From the NCBI GenBank assembly GCA_903970165.1, contig CAJCHZ010000044.1, positions 46,804-110,803 of the forward strand: a stretch of DNA of 64,000 nucleotides, given 5' to 3'. Below the pieces are notes generated by a model. That model made no database searches. It was not told the DNA's origin and worked only from the letters and a program-made list of their open reading frames with translations. The DNA comes from Betaproteobacteria bacterium. GTDB taxonomy: Bacteria > Acidobacteriota > Terriglobia > Acidiferrales > UBA7541. The stretch's first letter is position 1; the number at the start of each line of letters is the position of its first letter. Positions 8,150 through 17,586 of this stretch are shown here, in pieces. A program made the position numbers and the translations under genes.

Positions 8150-9721
8150 CTAGTGCGTGTAGCTGGCATTTATAAAGTCATCGATATCTTTGTGCAGCTT
8201 GTGGTGCTCTTTTTCATCGATGTACATCATGTGGCCCGCTTCGTAATAGGTGAAGCTAACGTTTTTGCGCACAGATGGCTCGAGATTCATGTGCGCAAAC
8301 GTATTTTCGATGCCGTTGAACGGTGTCGCTAGATCATAGTATCCGCAGACAACCAGCACTTTCAGATAAGTCTGTTGTGTCATCGCGGAGCGAAGAACTT
8401 CGGCCACAGCCGTATTCCCCGTCTGATCCCACGGGCTGACATTGGCGCTGACGGTGTAGTACCCGTCGCTCTCCCATTTCAATTCGCGCCGCGTGTAGTC
8501 GTGGAACGTTGCCACAAACGCACCTTCGTAAGACGCTTCACTTGGGTCGTACTCGTTGCGCTCCCCTGCAGCATCCACGTCCATGCCTTCAAAGCGCGAA
8601 TCGAGCCGCCCAATCGTCCGTCGCTTGTCCCGTTCCAATTCCTTGAACCAGCGGAACGGACTCACGCGCAAATTGGTTTCCTCAATGTATTTCGTGGACA
8701 GACCTGTGTAATGCGCCAGGTCCTCGACCACCTTCTTGTACTCTGCGGGCGAAAGCTGGTCGCCTTTTTCCAAAGCCTGCGCATATTCGCCGTGCGCGAA
8801 TTCGCGAGCCTTCTGCGCTACCTGTTCGATGGTCAAGCTCTGCAAATCCGCGGGTAGCAGATGGTGATACCAGGCGCTCGTTACGTAAGTGGGCAGAAAA
8901 AACTCGGTCCGGTTGTCGGCGCCCCAGTTGGAAAACGCCACGGCAGAAATCAGCGCAATTCCGCTCATATAGATTTGGTGACGTTCTTGAATGACTCCTG
9001 CAAGCTCCGCGGAACGCGTCGTTCCGTAGCTCTCGCCAAGCAAAAATTTCGGCGAAGCCCAGCGCTCATTGCGCGTGATGTATTGGTAGATGAAATCCGC
9101 AAACCAGTTGGCGTCCTCGATGATGCCGTGAAACTGCGTCGTGGATTCGCCTGGGGCCGGACGGCTGTAGCCGGTCGAAATCGCGTCAATGAAAACAAGA
9201 TCTGTGGCGTCCAGAAAAGAATCCTCGTTATCCATAATCGCATAAGGCGCGGGCATGCCGTGGCCATCCGCGGTCAGAACGACGCGCTTTGGCCCCATTC
9301 CCATGTGCGTAAAAAGGGAAGCCGAGCCAGGTCCGCCGTTATAAACGAAACTCACGGGACGCTTTCCTGGATCAGCGACGCCGTCCTTCACATACGCGAC
9401 ATAAAACATCGTCGCTTTCACGGTTCCGTCATCGCTCTTAATGTTGTACGTCGCAGCCGTCGCGGTGTAGTTAATCGTTTGCCCCCCAATCCGCGCCGCG
9501 TGATGCGTGACACTCGACTTCTCTTCCGGCACCGCAGGGTGCTGCGTTTGTTTACCTTGGGCCCCTTCCCCCGCAGGCGTCGTTGTTTCCCCCGGCAGGC
9601 GCGTTCGCTGGGCCTGCTGCGGCGGCTGTTGCCCTGAGGGAACTGTAGGCTGCTGGGCCGCAGCCGCGCTCAAACCAAAAAATAAAACGAATCCAGCGAG
9701 GACGCACCGGTCTCTCCACAT
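8150..9721 (-). CDS. Secreted serine carboxypeptidase (peptidase S10 family)
   Basis: A 523-residue protein with a clear signal peptide (CVLAGFVLFFGLSAAAAQQ) and a Pro/Gln-rich linker to about residue 65. The S10 catalytic core follows: SFVYNGGPGSASLF (oxyanion region), FIDAISTGYSRPAPGE, the nucleophile elbow GESYGT, CGYYDLATPF with the catalytic Asp, and YEAGHMMY with the catalytic His. It should act outside the cytoplasm, trimming C-terminal residues of peptides. No partner genes are nearby; it lies 82 bases after the dehydrogenase start and 179 bases before the selA stop. Confidence 0.92.
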   Translation of the reverse strand: MWRDRCVLAGFVLFFGLSAAAAQQPTVPSGQQPPQQAQRTRLPGETTTPAGEGAQGKQTQHPAVPEEKSSVTHHAARIGGQTINYTATAATYNIKSDDGTVKATMFYVAYVKDGVADPGKRPVSFVYNGGPGSASLFTHMGMGPKRVVLTADGHGMPAPYAIMDNEDSFLDATDLVFIDAISTGYSRPAPGESTTQFHGIIEDANWFADFIYQYITRNERWASPKFLLGESYGTTRSAELAGVIQERHQIYMSGIALISAVAFSNWGADNRTEFFLPTYVTSAWYHHLLPADLQSLTIEQVAQKAREFAHGEYAQALEKGDQLSPAEYKKVVEDLAHYTGLSTKYIEETNLRVSPFRWFKELERDKRRTIGRLDSRFEGMDVDAAGERNEYDPSEASYEGAFVATFHDYTRRELKWESDGYYTVSANVSPWDQTGNTAVAEVLRSAMTQQTYLKVLVVCGYYDLATPFNGIENTFAHMNLEPSVRKNVSFTYYEAGHMMYIDEKEHHKLHKDIDDFINASYTH

Positions 9722-9900
9722 TTCGCAATTCTCCTTTTTTGCGCTTCAGCGATTGGGCAACCAAGGACCGAACTATTTCGAAGCGAGCCGTCTACTCCCC
9801 CGAAACACCTCGTAGGACGCGCCGGGCCTCGCGTGAGTTTCACTTTGTAGAGAAGTGGCGATGCAGCGTTTCTTAAAGCAGGCGTTTAAAAGGAAGGAAT

Positions 9901-11349
9901 TTAATGGAGCACAGCCGCAAGCGTTTTGATGAGCAGGGGCTCCTGCTCTGCGAAGACCGTGCGCAAATCCAGAATCAAGCGGTCGTTCTCCACGCGAGCG
10001 ATCACCGAAATGCCAGAGGGTGCGCGGCGCAGACGCTGCTCAAGCTGCGCCGCCGAATAACGAGCGCTCGCAATGCCAATCACCTTTGTCGGCAGCGCCT
10101 GCGTTGGAGTCGAGCCGCCGCCCGCGAGTGAGGTTCCATCCACAATTTCCATTTCCACTTCGTCCAGCGGCAGCTCCGGCCGCAGCTCGCGCAAAAAATT
10201 CTCCGAGCGCCTCTTTAACTCCTGAGCGCTCGTTCGAATCATGCGCAGCGACGGAATTTCGTCCCACGCCGCACGCAGGTAAGCGCCAAGGGTCACCTCC
10301 AGCGCCACGGTCGTGAGTTTGTCCACGCGCAATGCACGGAACAGAGGATGCCGCCGAACGCGCATCACTAATTCTTTCTTTCCGGCAATAATGCCAGCCT
10401 GCGGCCCTCCCAAAAGCTTGTCCCCGCTGAACATCACGATCGAAACTCCGGCTTCGATGCTTTGCCTCACCAGAGGCTCTGAAATTCCGCTTCCGGTAAG
10501 ATCCGCAAGGCATCCCGACCCCAGATCTTCGGCCAGCGGCAAACCGGTCCGCGCACTGAGTGCAGCCAGCTCTTCCAGCGACGGCTTCTCCGCAAATCCC
10601 GTAATCCGAAAATTGGAAGGGTGGACCCGCAAAAGCAATCGCGTTTTTTCATTGATCGCGTTTTCGTAGTCGGCCACCCGCGTGCGGTTCGTCGTTCCAA
10701 CTTCGCGCAACAGCGCTCCGCTCTCCGCCATAATTTCCGGAATGCGGAAACCGTCCCCAATCTCGATCAACTCCCCGCGTGAGACGACCACCTCGCCGCC
10801 TTTGGCGAGCGACGCCAGCACCAGCAGCACCGCGGCCGCGCAATTGTTCACCACGATAGCGGCCTCAGCCCCGGTTAGCCGCTCCAACATCGAGGCCGTA
10901 TGCACGTCGCGCTGTCCCCGCGCGCCAGTTTCCAAATCGTATTCAAGATTTGAATATTGCGTCGCCGTTCGCCGGAACTCTTCCACGACCGCCGCGGGCA
11001 GCGGAGCCCGCCCCAGATTGGTGTGCAGAATCACGCCGGTAGCATTGATTACGGGCTGCAGAGAATGAGCCAGAATCCGCTCCACCAGCGAACGGATGTG
11101 TTCTTCGAGGGCAGCACCACCGGAAGTGAGGAGGTTGAGCTCGGCCAGCACCGTGAATTTCACTTGATCCGTAATCCGTGTACGCAACTCCGCCAGAACG
11201 GTCCGCGTAACCTCGACGAGCAGGCCGCGATCCACACGCCCGCCAAGCTCAGCCAGCCGCGGCTGCGCAAGCAGTTCGTCCACAGAAGGGATCTGGCGCA
11301 GCAGCTCCGCCTGCTCAGCGGAAAGCACCTGTTTTGAACGAGTTTCCAT
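9901..11349 (-). CDS. selA: L-seryl-tRNA(Sec) selenium transferase SelA
   Basis: SelA is a PLP enzyme that converts Ser-tRNA(Sec) to Sec-tRNA(Sec). The family blocks are present in order: RQIPSVDELL near the start, NATGVILHTNLGRAPL, YSNLEYDLETGARGQR, VVNNCAAAVLLVL, REVGTTNRTRVADYE, EDLGSGCL and FSGDKLLGGPQAGII. Lys311 of the last block is the expected PLP lysine. The length (482 residues) is normal. No selB, selD, selC tRNA or obvious selenoprotein gene is in the window, so the rest of the system must lie elsewhere if it is functional. The gene is divergent from the next gene at 11534. Confidence 0.95.
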   Translation of the reverse strand: METRSKQVLSAEQAELLRQIPSVDELLAQPRLAELGGRVDRGLLVEVTRTVLAELRTRITDQVKFTVLAELNLLTSGGAALEEHIRSLVERILAHSLQPVINATGVILHTNLGRAPLPAAVVEEFRRTATQYSNLEYDLETGARGQRDVHTASMLERLTGAEAAIVVNNCAAAVLLVLASLAKGGEVVVSRGELIEIGDGFRIPEIMAESGALLREVGTTNRTRVADYENAINEKTRLLLRVHPSNFRITGFAEKPSLEELAALSARTGLPLAEDLGSGCLADLTGSGISEPLVRQSIEAGVSIVMFSGDKLLGGPQAGIIAGKKELVMRVRRHPLFRALRVDKLTTVALEVTLGAYLRAAWDEIPSLRMIRTSAQELKRRSENFLRELRPELPLDEVEMEIVDGTSLAGGGSTPTQALPTKVIGIASARYSAAQLEQRLRRAPSGISVIARVENDRLILDLRTVFAEQEPLLIKTLAAVLH

Positions 11350-11533
11350 GGACCCATTTCAGCACAACCCGCACCCTCCGGCAATCGACCACTTGCGATC
11401 TGGTCCAGCTGCTCGAACGCGGCCTGCCGCCTGTCCCAAGGAGCGGGATACACGATGCGCATCGCCCCTAACACCATTGGTTGACGACTCCGCTCCGCCC
11501 TCCTAGCATATTAGTGCAGGGAACTGTCCACCC

Positions 11534-12166
11534 ATGGCCACCATCGACGAAGAGTTGGCTCAGCTCGAACGCGACATTCGCCAGCTCAAAATTGAATACG
11601 ACCAGTACTTCGGCGGCGGCAGAAAACGCCCTCCCACCGAAATCGAATGGCGCATCGAGACCATAGTGAAGCGCTATGCTGAGCGCGCCGGCGAACTGAA
11701 ATACGGCAGCCGATTCCGCCTGAACAACCTCACACAGACCTACGCCAAGTACAAAGACATTTTCCGCAAGAAAACCCAGCAGAAAGAAGAAGGAAAGATT
11801 CAGCGCCATTATGGCGCCGCTGCCAAAGCCATCGAGGCCGAACGCGAACGCGCTCACAAAAGTGCGGAGAAGCCCGTCGAGCTACCTGCCGCTGCAGCGG
11901 CTGCCAGCGCAGCGGGAGGCGCATTTCGCGTAACGTGTTCTGAGCCGGAACACGAATCCGAAAAGGTCGATCAGCTTTATCAGGCATTCCTGCAAGCCAA
12001 GCAAAAGGCAGGCGAAGCAACAGGCAAACTTTCGCGCTCCAGCTTCAACGAATTCGTCCTTAAGAAGACGAAAGACCTGCAAAAACAAAAAAATTGCCGC
12101 GACGTCGAATACGTCGTCGAAATCGTCGAAGGACAGGTCAAACTCAAAGCCCTGGTCAAATCGTAA
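11534..12166 (+). CDS. Conserved hypothetical protein, coiled-coil with C-terminal domain
   Basis: I do not recognise this with certainty. The 210-residue protein begins with a coiled-coil stretch (DEELAQLERDIRQLKIEYDQYFGGGRKRPP). An arginine- and tyrosine-rich segment follows (VKRYAERAGELKYGSRFRLNNLTQTYAKYKDIFRKK), then an Ala-rich linker (about 120-132). The C-terminal domain has EHESEKVDQLYQAFLQAKQKAGE and ends VEYVVEIVEGQVKLKALVKS. It resembles proteins described by the MXAN_5187 C-terminal domain, but that is from memory. It has no signal peptide or membrane segment and is likely cytoplasmic. It is divergent from selA and followed by a hairpin terminator. Confidence 0.7.
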   Translation: MATIDEELAQLERDIRQLKIEYDQYFGGGRKRPPTEIEWRIETIVKRYAERAGELKYGSRFRLNNLTQTYAKYKDIFRKKTQQKEEGKIQRHYGAAAKAIEAERERAHKSAEKPVELPAAAAAASAAGGAFRVTCSEPEHESEKVDQLYQAFLQAKQKAGEATGKLSRSSFNEFVLKKTKDLQKQKNCRDVEYVVEIVEGQVKLKALVKS

Positions 12167-12179
12167 GTCCTGTGGAGTG

Positions 12180-12200
12180 CGGCAGCTTGATGCCGCTTTT
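12180..12200 (+). terminator. Hairpin with T-run after the 11534 gene
   Basis: GCGGCA and TGCCGC (12180-12185 and 12191-12196) form a six-base stem with loop GCTTGA, followed by TTTT. It sits 14 bases after the stop codon, right for a Rho-independent terminator. The stem is short. It may belong to the set of palindromic repeats spread through this window. Confidence 0.5.
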
Positions 12201-12340
12201 CTTCAGCTCACCGATATAAATCTAGGCTCCTCAAATCTAAGTAATTTCGCTTCGCGGCTCGTGTCAACATCCTTTCGACTTTGAAGTATTTCCCCCGCCC
12301 GCATACACTGTTGTGTTTTTACTTTCAGGGGGACGATGAC

Positions 12341-13912
12341 ATGGCAGTGCAACGCGCGCTCATCAGCGTGTTTGATAAAACAGGGATCGTGGAGTTGGCG
12401 AAGCGCCTCGCAGCCCTGCGCATCCAGATTCTTTCGACGGGCGGAACGGCAAAACTCCTGCGCGAAGCAGGCGTTACCGTGATTGACGTTGCCGACTTCA
12501 CCGGCTGGCCGGAAATGCTCGGTGGCCGCGTCAAAACGCTGCATCCAAAAGTGCATGGCGGCCTGCTCTATCGCCGCAAGCATGCCGAAGATCAAAAGCA
12601 AGCCGCGGAACATGGCATTGCGCCAATCGACCTGGTCGTTGTGAACTTGTATCCGTTCGAGGCCACCGCCGCGAAGCAGGGCCTCACCGCAGAAGAGCTC
12701 ATCGAGAACATCGACATCGGCGGCCCAACCATGTTGCGGTCTGCTGCAAAAAACTTCGAAAGCGTCACCGTCGTGACCGATCCGGCCGACTACGCAAAAG
12801 TGGCGCAAGAGCTGGAGGCGTCGCAGGAAACCTCTCTCGCCGTGCGCCTCGAACTGGCACGTAAAGTATTCGCTACGACTTCGCGTTACGACGGCATGAT
12901 CACCACGGAACTGGAGCGCCTATCTGTCACGTCAGGTCACGTCGCGCTCGCTGAAAAACCGCTCCTCCCCGAGCGCATCCATATCGCACTCCAAAAACAG
13001 CAGCCTCTCCGCTACGGAGAAAACCCCCATCAAGCCGCCGCGCTTTATATCCCATCCGGAAGTGCACCGTCCGGTCTCGCTGCTGCAAAACAACTCCAAG
13101 GAAGGGAACTTTCTTACAACAACTATGTGGATCTGGAAGCCGCCCGCAGCCTCGCCGCCGAATTCGCCCAGCCAGCCGCTGTCATCGTCAAGCACAATAA
13201 TCCCTGCGGCACGGCAGAGCAGGAAACTCTCCTCGGCGCGTACTTGAAAGCCCTCGCAAGCGATCCAGTCTCCGCTTTCGGCGGCGTCCTCGCGTTCAAC
13301 CGCACGGTGGACGCCGCGACGGCCGAAGAAGTCGCAAAGCTTTTCGTGGAATGTATCGCCGCTCCGGGGTTTGAAGAAAAGGCCAAAGCGATCTTCGCCG
13401 CAAAAAAGAATCTGCGCCTCCTCGAATTGCCCGCCGGCGGCCTCTCCCCCGAGCGCGAACTCCAACTCAAGCGCATACTGGGCGGAATGCTGGTTCAGCA
13501 ACCAGACCTCGGCGAAATCAAAGAAAGCGAACTGAAGACCGTGACAAAACGCGCCCCAACAGCGGCCGAAATGCAAACCATGCTCTTCGCCTGGAAGGTC
13601 TGCAAACACGTAAAATCCAACGCCATTGTCTTCGCCAAAGGCGGTGCAACCCTTGGCGTCGGCGCCGGCCAAATGAGCCGCGTGGACTCCGTCAAAATAG
13701 CCGCGATGAAAGCTCAGTCTTCACTTACAGGAACCGTCGTCGCCTCTGACGCCTTCTTTCCGTTCCCGGACGGGGTCGAAGAGGCCGCCAAAGCTGGCGC
13801 GGTAGCGGTCATTCAGCCCGGCGGCTCCGTCCGCGACCCCGAAGTAATCGCCGCCGCCGACCGTCTGAACATGGCCATGGTCTTCACCTCCATGCGCCAT
13901 TTCCTCCACTAA
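12341..13912 (+). CDS. purH: Bifunctional AICAR transformylase / IMP cyclohydrolase PurH
   Basis: PurH catalyses the last two steps of IMP synthesis. The N-terminal IMP cyclohydrolase (MGS-like) domain shows [51 protein letters not shown] and [16 protein letters not shown]. The C-terminal transformylase domain shows [50 protein letters not shown] and [18 protein letters not shown]. The ATG at 12341 is preceded by AGGGGG and gives 523 residues, the usual length. An upstream ATG at 12281 would add 20 residues foreign to the family. A perfect hairpin terminator lies 18 bases after the stop. Confidence 0.97.
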   Translation: MAVQRALISVFDKTGIVELAKRLAALRIQILSTGGTAKLLREAGVTVIDVADFTGWPEMLGGRVKTLHPKVHGGLLYRRKHAEDQKQAAEHGIAPIDLVVVNLYPFEATAAKQGLTAEELIENIDIGGPTMLRSAAKNFESVTVVTDPADYAKVAQELEASQETSLAVRLELARKVFATTSRYDGMITTELERLSVTSGHVALAEKPLLPERIHIALQKQQPLRYGENPHQAAALYIPSGSAPSGLAAAKQLQGRELSYNNYVDLEAARSLAAEFAQPAAVIVKHNNPCGTAEQETLLGAYLKALASDPVSAFGGVLAFNRTVDAATAEEVAKLFVECIAAPGFEEKAKAIFAAKKNLRLLELPAGGLSPERELQLKRILGGMLVQQPDLGEIKESELKTVTKRAPTAAEMQTMLFAWKVCKHVKSNAIVFAKGGATLGVGAGQMSRVDSVKIAAMKAQSSLTGTVVASDAFFPFPDGVEEAAKAGAVAVIQPGGSVRDPEVIAAADRLNMAMVFTSMRHFLH

Positions 13913-13930
13913 ATCTTTGGCCGCCTCCTG

Positions 13931-13958
13931 GGGCACGATACATCGTGCCCTCTTTCCT
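13931..13958 (+). terminator. purH terminator hairpin
   Basis: GGGCACGAT (13931-13939) pairs perfectly with ATCGTGCCC (13942-13950) over a two-base loop, followed by TCTTTCCT. The stem core GGGCACG/CGTGCCC is the same as in the hairpins after rplI and ftsH. Confidence 0.65.
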
Positions 13959-13971
13959 GTACGTCGCGCAT

Positions 13972-14347
13972 GTTCGGCAGCTAACGGGTGAAAGTCCCGT
14001 CCCAACCTGATGGACGGTGAAGGGTAGCGAAGCGCAAGGGCGTCACCGTGAGGTGGGGTCTGAAGGAAGCGTGGAGCAAACACGCGAGCCGATAGACAAG
14101 AAACTGGATTTGAGGCCTACGGTGGCGGGCGAGCGAGCGAGTGATCGCGAAGCCCACATCCATCAAAGACACTGGTGGTAAATCCAGCGGTTGTGCGTGG
14201 AAGGCGATCGAACTTACCTCGGGAGATCTGCTGCAGGTCACGGAATCGTGACTGAGGGTGATGACGAACGTCACACGCTTCCTCACGCGACGGCTCAAGC
14301 TCAAGGTAAACGAGGTGCAGTGGCTCGACCAGTAGAGGCGAAAGTTC
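13972..14347 (+). mobile_element. Group II intron remnant (5' RNA part plus fragment of intron-encoded reverse transcriptase)
   Basis: From GTTCGGCAG at 13972 the sequence reads GGGTGAAAGTCCC, then CAACCTGATGG, GTCTGAAGGAAGC, GACAAGAAACTGGA, CCATCCATCAAAG-like and AACTTACC..GGGAGATCT. These are the ordered landmarks of domain I of bacterial group II introns. At 14270-14311 the + frame encodes VTRFLTRRLKLKVN. After a shift 14317-14337 encodes AVARPVE, and after another shift 14336-14347 encodes RRKF. Together these match the KLKVN..SAVARP..RKFLG stretch of LtrA-type proteins. Most of the RT, the maturase domain and RNA domains V/VI are missing, so this is a dead, internally deleted copy. Confidence 0.75.
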
Positions 14348-14480
14348 AAACTTTACCTCTCAACTCTTTCCAATTTTTCTGCATCAAAGCAGAGGGCGCA
14401 TTTTGGCCCTGGAAACGCCCATCTTTTCGCTTTTGACCGTTTTCCAGCACCGTGGGATACTTTTCGTTTCTGGGGCTAAG

Positions 14481-16562
14481 ATGAATCTAAGCAGACTCAC
14501 CCTCGCCGCATTCCTGACCGCAATTTGCGGCGCAAACGCTGCCGGGCAATCCTCTCCGGCCGATAAAAAGCCCGACGCGGCCTCGCCGGAAGCTCCGGCT
14601 CCCCCTTCTGCTCGCGCCGAGGCCTACTACAACTATTCCATTGGCCATCTCTACGAGCAGAAGTACGAGACCACCAACCAGCCCGAGTTCGCCACGCAAG
14701 CCATCGACGCTTATAAAAAAGCCTATGCGCTTGATCCGAAATCCCCCGTTATCGGTGAACGCCTCGCCGAAATGTACTGGAAAGCCCAGCGCGTCCACGA
14801 AGCCGTCACGGAGGCTCAGGAGCTTCTCAAGCGCGATCCCAATGATTTACAGACGCGCCGCCTCCTCGGACGCATCTATCTCCGCAGCCTTGGCGATCTC
14901 AGCGCCAGCGCCCAATCGGAAATGGCTGAGCGCGCCATTGAGCAGTACCGCGAAGTCTGGCGCCTCGACCCCACGGACACGGAATCAGCTCTCTGGCTCG
15001 CACGCCTTTATCGGCTGCGCAATGATCACGACAAAGCCGAAGAGGTTCTGCGCAGTATGCTGGCGCAGGATCCGGAAAACGAAGCCGCTGTCGAGCAGCT
15101 CACTCAGCTTCTCCTCGACGAAGGCAAGTCCGCCGACGCCGTAGCGCTTCTTGAAGGAATTACCAGCCGGACGCCGTCTCCGACGCTCCTCGACCTTCTC
15201 GGTGACGCCTACACCCAGACGCACGACCTGCCCAAAGCGGAAGGAGCCTATCGTAAGGCCGTGGATCTCGATCCGTCTGAGCTAAGCCATCAGCGCGGCC
15301 TCGGACAGACTCTCCTCTCCGAAGAAAAATTTGCGGAAGCCCTGACCGTTTATCAAAAGCTCGCCGACTTGATGCCCGACGATTCCGACGTCTATCTGCG
15401 TCTCGCACAAATCTATCGGGAACTTCATCAGCTTGATCACGCCGAGGAAAATCTCTTGAAAGCTCGCCAGTACGCCCCTGGCAGCCTCGAGGTGATGTAC
15501 AACGAGGCCATGCTTTATGAAGCCCAAGGCCGCTTTGAAGACGCTATTCGCGTGCTTTCCGATGCCGTCACCGGACTGAAATCCCAGTCCACGATTCTGC
15601 CGTCGCGCCATCGTTCGCTTGCCATCCTCTATCAGCAACTCGGCCAGCTCTACCGTGACACGCAGAACTATCAAGCAGCCGTTTACACCTATGAAGAGCT
15701 GGGCCGCCTCGGTGAAGAGGAAGACCGTCGCGCCCGCATGCTCATCATGGACACCTATCGCGCGGCCAAAGATTTGGCGAAGGCCCTGCAAACGGGCAAA
15801 GAAGCCCTCGCAAAATACCCAAGCGACTCCGGCCTTCGCACCTCTTATGCTCTCCTCCTTGGCGAAAACGGCCAGACCGATGAAGCCGTAAAAATGCTTC
15901 GCGCTCAGCTCAACAAAGGCGACGCTGACCGCGACACTTATCTCAACATCGCCCAGGTTTACGAGCGCGCCCGGCGCTACAAAGAAGCCGAAGACGCCGC
16001 CCACACCGCCGAAGTCATGCCCGGCGAGGCCCGCGACAACGAAATGGTCTGGTTTCTCCTCGGCGCCATTTATGAACGCCAGAAATTCTTCGACCGTGCC
16101 GAAGAGCAATTCAAAAAAGCGCTCGCCGTCAATCCGCGCGACGGCGCAGTCCTCAATTATTACGGCTACATGCTCGGCGACCTGGGCATCCGCCTCGAGG
16201 AAGCCGAAGCCCTCGTCCAGCGCGCTCTGAAGGAAGATCCCCACAGTGGCGCCTATCTCGATAGCCTGGGCTGGATTTATTTCCGCGAAAACAAGCTGAC
16301 CGAAGCCGAAGCCACGCTGCGACAGGCCGTCACACGCGAAAGCCATGACGCTACCATTCGTTCACACCTGGGCGACGTCCTGGCCAAATCCGGCCGCATG
16401 GATCTGGCCGCCATCGAGTGGGAAAAGTCACTCAACGAGTGGCACCGTTCTCTGCCGGCGGACGTCGAAAACGACAAAATCGCCGAGGTCGAAAAAAAAC
16501 TTTCCCAGGTTAAGCACCGTATAGCGCAAAAATCTTCGCCGCAAGACGCGAAGCCTCAATAA
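14481..16562 (+). CDS. Secreted or periplasmic tetratricopeptide repeat protein
   Basis: A 693-residue protein that starts with a signal peptide (MNLSRLTLAAFLTAICGANAAGQ). A Pro/Ala-rich linker follows, then TPR units for the rest of its length. Typical 34-residue units can be read, for example at GDAYTQTHDLPKAEGAYRKAVDLDP and LGAIYERQKFFDRAEEQFKKALAVNP. It ends with a short Lys-rich helix (VEKKLSQVKHRIAQK). The ATG at 14481 gives the signal peptide; an in-frame ATG at 14403 does not. It is probably a scaffold for envelope proteins, with no enzyme motif seen. The ispE start lies only 4 bases after its stop, so the two are co-transcribed. Confidence 0.88.
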   Translation: MNLSRLTLAAFLTAICGANAAGQSSPADKKPDAASPEAPAPPSARAEAYYNYSIGHLYEQKYETTNQPEFATQAIDAYKKAYALDPKSPVIGERLAEMYWKAQRVHEAVTEAQELLKRDPNDLQTRRLLGRIYLRSLGDLSASAQSEMAERAIEQYREVWRLDPTDTESALWLARLYRLRNDHDKAEEVLRSMLAQDPENEAAVEQLTQLLLDEGKSADAVALLEGITSRTPSPTLLDLLGDAYTQTHDLPKAEGAYRKAVDLDPSELSHQRGLGQTLLSEEKFAEALTVYQKLADLMPDDSDVYLRLAQIYRELHQLDHAEENLLKARQYAPGSLEVMYNEAMLYEAQGRFEDAIRVLSDAVTGLKSQSTILPSRHRSLAILYQQLGQLYRDTQNYQAAVYTYEELGRLGEEEDRRARMLIMDTYRAAKDLAKALQTGKEALAKYPSDSGLRTSYALLLGENGQTDEAVKMLRAQLNKGDADRDTYLNIAQVYERARRYKEAEDAAHTAEVMPGEARDNEMVWFLLGAIYERQKFFDRAEEQFKKALAVNPRDGAVLNYYGYMLGDLGIRLEEAEALVQRALKEDPHSGAYLDSLGWIYFRENKLTEAEATLRQAVTRESHDATIRSHLGDVLAKSGRMDLAAIEWEKSLNEWHRSLPADVENDKIAEVEKKLSQVKHRIAQKSSPQDAKPQ

Positions 16563-16566
16563 ACGC

Positions 16567-17469
16567 ATGCGCGAAGTCCGTATCGCCGCATTCGCCAAAA
16601 TCAATCTCTGCCTCGACATCCTCGGAAAGCGCCCCGACGGCTACCACGAGCTGCGCACCATTTTCCAGACGGTTTCTCTGCATGATCAGCTGATCCTTCT
16701 CCCTTCCAAACAAAAGGAAATTTCGCTCCTGATCGAAGGCAACACCGTTCTGTCCCAGGAAGCGCCGCAGAAAAATCTCGTCTTCCGTGCGGTAGATGCC
16801 CTCCGCCGCGAACTGAAAATTCGCTCTGGCGTGGAGATCGACCTCAAAAAAAAAATCCCGGCGGGCCGTGGCCTGGGCGGGGGCTCCAGCGACGCCGCAG
16901 CCGCTCTGCTAGGCTATCTTCGCCTAACGAAACGTACCATGCCTTACCCACGCCTGCTCGAAATCGCCGCTTCTCTCGGCGCCGACGTCCCCTTCTTCCT
17001 CTCCGGGGGCCGCGCCCTGGGCATCGGTCGCGGCGACGAAATCTATCCGCTCCCCGACATCCCCAAAGTCTTCCTCGTCATTGTCTCGCCCAAAAGTATC
17101 CATGTGCCCACTCCGGACGCCTACCGTTGGCTCAAAGCCGGCCCCCTGACATTGACAAAATCCGTCGCACACCCTAAACTTTGGAAGTTCTGTGCTCTAT
17201 GCTGGAGCACGCAGGGAAGCGGCCTCTCGAACGATTTCGAGGCGCCGGTTTTCCAGCGTCACCCCCGTCTTGCGCAAATCAAGCGGGCTTTGCTTCAACG
17301 AGGAGCCGCAGAAGCCTCACTGGCGGGTAGCGGTTCGGCGGTGTTTGGAGTTTTCCCGAGCCCAGTGTTGGCGCGCCGAGCCGCTGTTGGGTTTCCGGAC
17401 GATCAGACCTTTGTTTGCGAGACTCTCTCGCGCGACAGGTACGTTCGTAAAATGCAGGGCACTCGCTGA
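16567..17469 (+). CDS. ispE: 4-diphosphocytidyl-2-C-methyl-D-erythritol kinase IspE
   Basis: IspE phosphorylates CDP-methylerythritol with ATP in the MEP isoprenoid pathway. It is a GHMP kinase: AFAKINLCLDILGKRPDGYHEL at the start, PAGRGLGGGSSDAAAALLGYL as the ATP loop, LGADVPFFLSGGRALGIGRGDEI, and the C-terminal LAGSGSAVFGVF. The length (300 residues) is normal. It follows the TPR gene by 4 bases and precedes prs, an ispE-prs-rplY-pth order common in bacteria. ispD and ispF are about 9 kb downstream. Confidence 0.96.
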   Translation: MREVRIAAFAKINLCLDILGKRPDGYHELRTIFQTVSLHDQLILLPSKQKEISLLIEGNTVLSQEAPQKNLVFRAVDALRRELKIRSGVEIDLKKKIPAGRGLGGGSSDAAAALLGYLRLTKRTMPYPRLLEIAASLGADVPFFLSGGRALGIGRGDEIYPLPDIPKVFLVIVSPKSIHVPTPDAYRWLKAGPLTLTKSVAHPKLWKFCALCWSTQGSGLSNDFEAPVFQRHPRLAQIKRALLQRGAAEASLAGSGSAVFGVFPSPVLARRAAVGFPDDQTFVCETLSRDRYVRKMQGTR

Positions 17470-17586
17470 ACTCGTTGTGTGTCCCACGTTTTCTTCGGTT
17501 GATCCGCAGCGCCTCTTTTGTATCCCAGCGCCATACAGCAGCTCAAGTTTCACGGGCGCAACGCAGTGCTCAGGGAGCGCAGTGTC

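Noticed and set aside
15282..16346. A 354-codon minus-strand open frame inside the TPR gene
   Set aside because: It mirrors the repeat codons of the TPR gene and has no start signal or domain.
17461..17586. Possible tRNA between ispE and prs
   Set aside because: A T-loop-like GGTTGATCC and a CCCAGCGCCA end are seen, but no anticodon or D arms can be paired.
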